Origin: JADGQA01 sp964579855
GTDB taxonomy: Bacteria; Bacteroidota; Ignavibacteria; UBA10030
Assembly (NCBI GenBank): GCA_964579855.1
Contig: CAZOIM010000136.1
Span: forward strand, 1-11,079
Length of the DNA: 11,079 bases
Reading direction: 5' to 3'
Below, piece after piece: positions 7,015 through 11,079 of the stretch (the stretch's first letter is position 1; every line of letters begins with the position of its first letter). The position numbers and the translations under genes were made by a program. The notes beneath the pieces were generated by a model, which did not search any database, was not told where the DNA came from, and saw only the letters and a program-made list of their open reading frames with translations.

Positions 7015-7857
7015 TTATTCTGAGACAACTTTTAGCGCAACCAACAGCGGCAAATGGTCCGAAGCATTCGAAGCGAGGACCGTCGCCGAAACCGGGGAGA
7101 GACTTACTTCCAGGTTCTTGGTATCATTCGGCACTTTTTGATTCGATACAAAAATATAGTCAAAGCGATTCTGTGGTGCGTTCGAAGGATGGGTAAACCC
7201 GTTGCCGCTTCCTGCGACTGCCCAAATGTCCCGGAATCCTTTCCTGAGCATCGTCATACTCTTGCTCTCCGGTGTGATGTTCATGCAACCAACAAGGATG
7301 ACGGGAGTATTGGGGTACTGTGCTGCAATATCCAGGATTTCCGAGACATTGGATGATTGCAGAGAATCGTTTCCGGCCCTGTTCAATTCGGTATTCAGGA
7401 AGACAGTCTCGGTTCCCTTGACGTCGAGAACAAGTTGCAGCAAACTACATTCCTGGGTTGATGATTGTAGACGGAAGTGGACATGTTTTTCTTCGAGGAT
7501 CGGGAACCGCGTCAGAAGACCGTTTCCGTTCTCACCACCGCCGATATCCATGCTCTTCACATATGTGTACGTCATGCCGGTCAAATCAGCAAGTTTTGTC
7601 ATTAAATCCATTTTCCGTGTCCGAGCGACATTCCTATCTACGTCTTGCAGGGCGACAATATCCGCGTGTGCATTGATAATGACATTCGAAAAGCGATAGA
7701 AATCAAAAGCGCTGTCCAAACCGACGCCATGATGGATGTTATATGTCATGATGCGAATCGTCTGGGGGCCGGAAGTATGGCTTCCGCTTGCACACCCCGT
7801 GAAGAGGACGAGCACGACACAGGTAACTATCCACGATAAATACCTTGGTGATTGCAT
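7015..7857 (-). CDS. Predicted lipoprotein, endonuclease/exonuclease/phosphatase fold, with altered catalytic residues
   Basis: 280 residues from the ATG at 7857. An Arg is at position 5, followed by a hydrophobic run (about 8-18) and a lipobox-like LFTGC with Cys22, indicating an envelope lipoprotein. AAAGG lies about 8 nt upstream of this ATG. The rest is an EEP (PF03372-type) domain opening with MTYNIHHGVG (Asn40) and closing with RFDYIFVS (Asp233) and SDHLPLLVAL (His268). Three usual active-site positions differ: LQEVD is LQDVD (Asp72), the NTHL His is Glu157 (NTELN), and the GDFN general-base Asp is Cys191 (GCMN; Asn193 kept). The family hydrolyses phosphodiesters or phosphomonoesters; this member may be weakly active or inactive. 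A longer reading from ATG 7968 overlaps the upstream stop (TGATG), but it buries the signal peptide behind ~37 residues with no signal features. It lies 15 bp upstream of serS. Confidence 0.85.
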   Translation of the reverse strand: MQSPRYLSWIVTCVVLVLFTGCASGSHTSGPQTIRIMTYNIHHGVGLDSAFDFYRFSNVIINAHADIVALQDVDRNVARTRKMDLMTKLADLTGMTYTYVKSMDIGGGENGNGLLTRFPILEEKHVHFRLQSSTQECSLLQLVLDVKGTETVFLNTELNRAGNDSLQSSNVSEILDIAAQYPNTPVILVGCMNITPESKSMTMLRKGFRDIWAVAGSGNGFTHPSNAPQNRFDYIFVSNQKVPNDTKNLEVSLSPVSATVLASNASDHLPLLVALKVVSE

Positions 7858-7967
7858 CGGTGCGGCCTTTGGATAAGCCACCGTAAAATATTCGTTAATG
7901 CCGATAGAAGGACGCTCCGCCAAAGAAAGTCGCGAATCAATCTCTGAGAAACAGCCGGCCAACACCA

Positions 7968-8879
7968 TCAACTTCCACTTTGCGTGTGAAGTTCGGATTT
8001 GAGCAATGTCAATCCATCATTTACATTCATCAATTTTAAACCAAGGTCTGTTTCGGCTTTAAGTGTGACAAAACCTGTAATCATTGGACGAGGGGCTGGT
8101 TGATCAAGTTGTGAAGTCTTTATGCGATCGATGAGGTTGCTGTCCAGTCCGAACACACCCGCAGTCTGGACCGCAAAATCGTACCGATTGATCGTTTCAC
8201 GCCCACAAACATGATAGAGTCCTGAACGGTCTAGTTCGAATATCTTGAGAATTGCCTGCGCAAGATCGCTGACGTGGGTTGGATTGCTGATTTGATCGTC
8301 GACGCAACGGATGCGTTGTCCTTTTCGAAGAGTATGTATCACCCACAGCGGGAAATTGTCCTTTATCTGAATGCCACTGCCATACAGCACGATAGTGCGA
8401 ACAATCGCGTACGGAATTCCACCGGTCCGTGTGGCGTTTTCGCTTGCGAGCTTCGCTTTTCCGTAATAGCTTATCGGATTTGGTTGCGCATCCTCATCAT
8501 AGGGGCCGCTCTTACCGTCGAAGACATAGTCAGTAGAAACGTGGATCAGTTTTGCACTCACCTTGCGGGATGCATCAACAAGGTTTTCAACTCCAACCAC
8601 ATTGACGTTCCATGCTTCTTCGCGATGCGTCTCACACCAGTCGACATTGGTTGCTGCGGCAGCGTTGATGATAACAGAGGGCTGAAAACTTGAGACAAGA
8701 CTCTTTACGTCGCCTTTATGGGTTATGTCCAACTGCGTATAATCATACAGGCGATCGTCAAAAACAAATGAACGTTCTCTGGAGGTATTCAGGACTTCGT
8801 ACGCCGTGTTGCTGCTGAGGAGGTTGGAGAGTCTCTGGCCGAGCAATCCGTTGCTGCCGCAAATCAGGACACGCTTCAT
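7968..8879 (-). CDS. RmlD-like sugar-nucleotide reductase (extended SDR family)
   Basis: A 303-residue NAD(P)-dependent extended short-chain dehydrogenase most like dTDP-4-dehydrorhamnose reductase (RmlD/RfbD). The Rossmann glycine motif GSNGLLG is at 8-14, followed by INAAAATNVDWCE (71-83), VSTDYVFDG (114-122, with the Ser/Thr of the catalytic triad), and YxxxK at Tyr139-Lys143 in SYYGKAKLASE. The C-terminal half contains DDQISNPTHVSDLA, typical of the substrate domain. RmlD makes dTDP-L-rhamnose in the last step of that pathway. No rmlA, rmlB or rmlC is in the window, so the specific substrate is not established and a general sugar-nucleotide reductase is equally possible. The start overlaps the dapD stop by ATGA, with GAGAG about 8 nt upstream, indicating translational coupling to the lysine genes. 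Confidence 0.85.
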   Translation of the reverse strand: MKRVLICGSNGLLGQRLSNLLSSNTAYEVLNTSRERSFVFDDRLYDYTQLDITHKGDVKSLVSSFQPSVIINAAAATNVDWCETHREEAWNVNVVGVENLVDASRKVSAKLIHVSTDYVFDGKSGPYDEDAQPNPISYYGKAKLASENATRTGGIPYAIVRTIVLYGSGIQIKDNFPLWVIHTLRKGQRIRCVDDQISNPTHVSDLAQAILKIFELDRSGLYHVCGRETINRYDFAVQTAGVFGLDSNLIDRIKTSQLDQPAPRPMITGFVTLKAETDLGLKLMNVNDGLTLLKSELHTQSGS

Positions 8880-9724
8880 CGGAGGCTCTCTTCGAGCACC
8901 GTCGCGGCGTCTGTACCTTCATTCCGGTATTTGATGATAACGGGAGTGTAGATGGCGATATGGTGCTGTTTCGCAAACGGAAGGTCGACGTGCCTGCTTC
9001 CCTGGATTACGACTGCTCCTTCCGGAATAATGAGGGGGCAGCCTTCCGTCCGTCGATAGATTTGGCTCTTCACAAGGTCATAGACCGGCATGGACGCTGT
9101 GAGTAAAACACCTGCTCCGATGACGGCTCTTCGCTTAACGATCGTTCCTTCGTAGATCCCGCAATTCCCGCCGATAAACACCTGGTCCTCGATGATGACA
9201 GGAAGTGCGCCGATTGGCTCAAGGACGCCGCCAATTTGAGACGCAGCGCTTACGTGGACTCGCTTGCCGACTTGCGCGCACGATCCAACCAATGCGTGAG
9301 AATCGATCATCGTTCCTTCGTCGACATAGGCCCCGACATTCACATACGCGGGGGGCATGATAACGACGTTCTTTGCAATGAAACACCCGTCACGCACCGA
9401 GGAACCGCCGGGAACAATTCGCACTTCATTTTCGACGGACAATTTCTTCAATGGATAGGTGCTCTTATCGAAGAATCGGAATTGCTCGTTGATGGAAACA
9501 TCCGAAAGTTTTCCCAGTTTGAAGCCGAGCAAAATTCCTTTCTTCACCCAACTGTTGACGGCCCATCCGCCGGATTGATCTGCATTGGACTTTGGTTCGG
9601 CCGAACGAATAGTCCCAATGTTCAGAAGGGACTTGAATTCTTCGAAACATCGCAACGCGGCCTTCTCGTCAAACGAGCTTGCTGGTTGCGAGAACCAATG
9701 CTCTATTTGTTCTTGCAGTGTCAT
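8876..9724 (-). CDS. dapD: 2,3,4,5-tetrahydropyridine-2,6-dicarboxylate N-succinyltransferase
   Basis: A 282-residue left-handed beta-helix acyltransferase that transfers succinyl from succinyl-CoA to tetrahydrodipicolinate in the succinylase branch of diaminopimelate/lysine synthesis. An N-terminal helical region (1-50, with WAVNSWVKKGILL at 54-66) precedes hexapeptide repeats: VNVGAYVDEGTMIDS, VGSCAQVGKRVHVS and IGGVLEPIGALPVIIED. Asp141, in MIDS, matches the catalytic Asp of characterised DapD. The position of the second proposed catalytic residue (Glu189 in E. coli-type enzymes, in ARSEVVEG) reads Gly in this protein's GGNCGIYEG. I recall this variant in other bacterial DapD-like proteins but cannot check it. 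The length and domain order are normal. ATGA overlaps exist at both ends (with dapA and with the SDR gene), so it is translated within a coupled operon. Confidence 0.93.
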   Translation of the reverse strand: MTLQEQIEHWFSQPASSFDEKAALRCFEEFKSLLNIGTIRSAEPKSNADQSGGWAVNSWVKKGILLGFKLGKLSDVSINEQFRFFDKSTYPLKKLSVENEVRIVPGGSSVRDGCFIAKNVVIMPPAYVNVGAYVDEGTMIDSHALVGSCAQVGKRVHVSAASQIGGVLEPIGALPVIIEDQVFIGGNCGIYEGTIVKRRAVIGAGVLLTASMPVYDLVKSQIYRRTEGCPLIIPEGAVVIQGSRHVDLPFAKQHHIAIYTPVIIKYRNEGTDAATVLEESLR

Positions 9725-10617
9725 TTCACCAGTTTGAGGGCTACAAGGACACTTCTTAATTTTTCCCGGTTCTTTTCGCCGATATGAACGAGCGGCAATC
9801 GATACACTTCTTCGATCATTCCCATCATGGCGAGGGCAGCTTTGACCGGAATCGGGCTCGATTCAATGAAATTGATGTTCATCAGTGGAAGGAGCTTATT
9901 GTGCAGATCAAGAGCTTTGGTCCATTTACCGTTAAGACAAGCGCGGACCATGTCAGAGAAGTCGCGCGGAGTTTCATTCCCAACGACGGACACACACCCG
10001 TCTCCTCCGACGGCCATGATAGGAACGGTAACCGCGTCGTCTCCAGAAAGAAGTGAAAAGTCTTTTGGTCTGTTCCGGGCGATTTCCATGATTTGCGCCA
10101 TGTTCCCGGACGCTTCCTTCACTGCGATGACGTTTGGTATTTCTTCCGCGATCCTAAGCGTTGTCGCGGCCTCGATGTTTCCCCCCGTTCTACCGGGCAC
10201 ATTGTAGACGATGATCGGGATGTCGACGGCATCCGCAATCGCACGATAGTGCTGAAAATAACCTTCTTGTGTTGGCTTGTTGTAGAACGGACCCACGATA
10301 AGCGCACCATCGAGACCGATTCTTTTCACATCCTTTGCATTCTCGATTGCAACTTGCGTACTGTTGCTGCTCGCTCCTCCAAAGATCCTTGCTCTGCCTT
10401 TCGCCTGCTCCTTGACAATTTCAAACACACGCAAGTATTCCGCGTGATTGAGCGTTGGAGTTTCCCCGGTCGTTCCGAGAGGGACAAGCATCTCGACGCC
10501 GCCCTTTATTTGAAAATCGACGATTCGGCGCAGCCCAGCCTCATCGAGAGAGCCATCTTTTTTGAACGGCGTAACAAGTGCGGTTCCGGTACCCTGGAAT
10601 TTTTTCCGAGCAGCCAT
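9721..10617 (-). CDS. dapA: 4-hydroxy-tetrahydrodipicolinate synthase
   Basis: A 298-residue class I aldolase (TIM barrel) that condenses pyruvate with aspartate semialdehyde, the branch-point step to lysine and diaminopimelate. The Schiff-base Lys167 lies in VIAVKEASGN and Tyr138 in IIVYNVPGRTG, with Arg143 of PGRTG. Thr49-Thr50 are in GTTGETPTL and Tyr112 in FYNKP, completing the Thr/Tyr/Tyr proton relay. At positions aligned to the E. coli lysine-binding site, His53 and Asn80 are kept (His58, Asn85), but His56, Glu84 and Tyr106 become Tyr61, Val89 and Phe111, so feedback inhibition may be weak or absent. The start is supported by AAAGGA about 10 nt upstream, in the 15-bp spacer after the dapB stop. 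The stop overlaps the dapD start by ATGA. Confidence 0.96.
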   Translation of the reverse strand: MAARKKFQGTGTALVTPFKKDGSLDEAGLRRIVDFQIKGGVEMLVPLGTTGETPTLNHAEYLRVFEIVKEQAKGRARIFGGASSNSTQVAIENAKDVKRIGLDGALIVGPFYNKPTQEGYFQHYRAIADAVDIPIIVYNVPGRTGGNIEAATTLRIAEEIPNVIAVKEASGNMAQIMEIARNRPKDFSLLSGDDAVTVPIMAVGGDGCVSVVGNETPRDFSDMVRACLNGKWTKALDLHNKLLPLMNINFIESSPIPVKAALAMMGMIEEVYRLPLVHIGEKNREKLRSVLVALKLVK

Positions 10618-10632
10618 GGAATTAACGTCCTT

Positions 10633-11079
10633 TCAATGAATTGTGTCAGCCAGTACGTCTTCAAACGTGAACAGACCGTGCTTCCCGCGGACCCATTCTG
10701 CGGCAAGTAGCGCCCCAAGCGCAAATCCTCTCCGGCTCTTGGCAGTGTGTTTGATCTCGATACTATCGGCAGCCGAATCGAACGTGATCGTGTGAGTACC
10801 AACGATCGCTCCGGATCGGGTCGACGTGACCTGGAGTTGCTCTGGTTTGATTTTCCCTTCTGGAGAACCCGGGAGAATAGACTTTTTCCTCTTGATGTGT
10901 TCAAGAAGAATCTTCGCGGCAGTCAGAGCAGTACCACTCGGACTGTCAATCTTGTCTTTGTGATGAGCCTCGTGTATGCTCACATCATACTCTGCGATGT
11001 TGTTTATTAATGCTGCAGCTTCCTTAACGAGTCGAAACAATATGTTCACGCCAACGGAAAAATTCGAGGCATGAACCAG
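10633..11079 (-). CDS. dapB: 4-hydroxy-tetrahydrodipicolinate reductase, C-terminal part (5' truncated)
   Basis: The frame is open to the right edge, so this is the last 148 residues of a ~250-270-residue enzyme; the GTG at 11049 is an internal Val codon, not a start. DapB reduces the DapA product with NAD(P)H. The fragment begins LVHASNFSVGVN, the strand and helix just before the substrate domain. EAHHKDKIDSPSGTA follows (fragment residues 37-51), carrying the catalytic His pair (39-40), Lys43 and the SGT substrate loop, all intact. The C-terminal part (SRRGFALGALLAAEWVRGK, then GLFTFEDVL) is typical. The N-terminal Rossmann domain with its GxxGxxG motif lies outside the window. The stop is 15 bp before dapA. 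The promoter and any regulatory leader for the dap operon are not visible. Confidence 0.95.
   Translation of the reverse strand: MVHASNFSVGVNILFRLVKEAAALINNIAEYDVSIHEAHHKDKIDSPSGTALTAAKILLEHIKRKKSILPGSPEGKIKPEQLQVTSTRSGAIVGTHTITFDSAADSIEIKHTAKSRRGFALGALLAAEWVRGKHGLFTFEDVLADTIH

Noticed and set aside
11010..11049. dapB start at the GTG of 11049
   Set aside because: The frame continues upstream to the window edge with conserved DapB residues (ASNFSVGV), so this GTG encodes an internal Val.

Overview
The window looks like a fragment of a bacterial draft or metagenome-assembled genome of roughly balanced base composition. A run of exactly 100 Ns (1090-1189) marks a scaffold join. The gene set (free-standing 23S-IVS/four-helix-bundle gene, secreted M28 peptidase with a fibronectin III tail, several starts without a clear Shine-Dalgarno) fits the Bacteroidota/Chlorobiota/Ignavibacteriota (FCB) assemblage, but this placement is an inference and low confidence.

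Layout. One partial gene lies on the + strand at the left edge (1-732): the C-terminal half of an M28 zinc metallopeptidase with a fibronectin type III domain. Everything else reads on the - strand as one dense array. In transcription order, right to left, it is: dapB (3' part only), dapA, dapD, an RmlD-like sugar-nucleotide/SDR reductase, a predicted lipoprotein of the endonuclease/exonuclease/phosphatase (EEP) fold, serS, an ABC exporter half-transporter, a four-helix-bundle (S23/IVS) protein, a second ABC half-transporter, fbp (5' part only), the N gap, and the 3' end of a DnaQ-type 3'-5' exonuclease gene. Spacings are tiny: ATGA overlaps at dapA/dapD and dapD/SDR, and 8-24 bp between most others. 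The array therefore reads as one operon or a few nested ones, and its promoter lies beyond the right edge. No stretch of 300 bases or more lacks a gene.

How the genes fit together. dapB-dapA-dapD encode consecutive early steps of the succinylase route to meso-diaminopimelate and lysine. serS charges tRNA-Ser and fbp catalyses the committed step of gluconeogenesis, so this is largely a housekeeping array. The two ABC half-transporters carry complementary degenerate motifs (Walker B Asp-Asp in one, LSVGQ signature in the other), as expected for an asymmetric heterodimeric exporter.

Most notable points: (i) an open reading frame that appears continuous across the N gap is an artefact joining an fbp 5' fragment to an exonuclease 3' fragment; (ii) the four-helix-bundle gene separates the two exporter subunits and is bracketed by a 13-bp inverted repeat, which suggests an inserted cassette; (iii) the EEP protein has lost several catalytic residues and may be a pseudoenzyme lipoprotein; (iv) DapA differs at several of the lysine-feedback positions known from E. 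coli. I found no CRISPR array, tRNA, rRNA or insertion sequence, and no convincing new defence or biosynthetic system.
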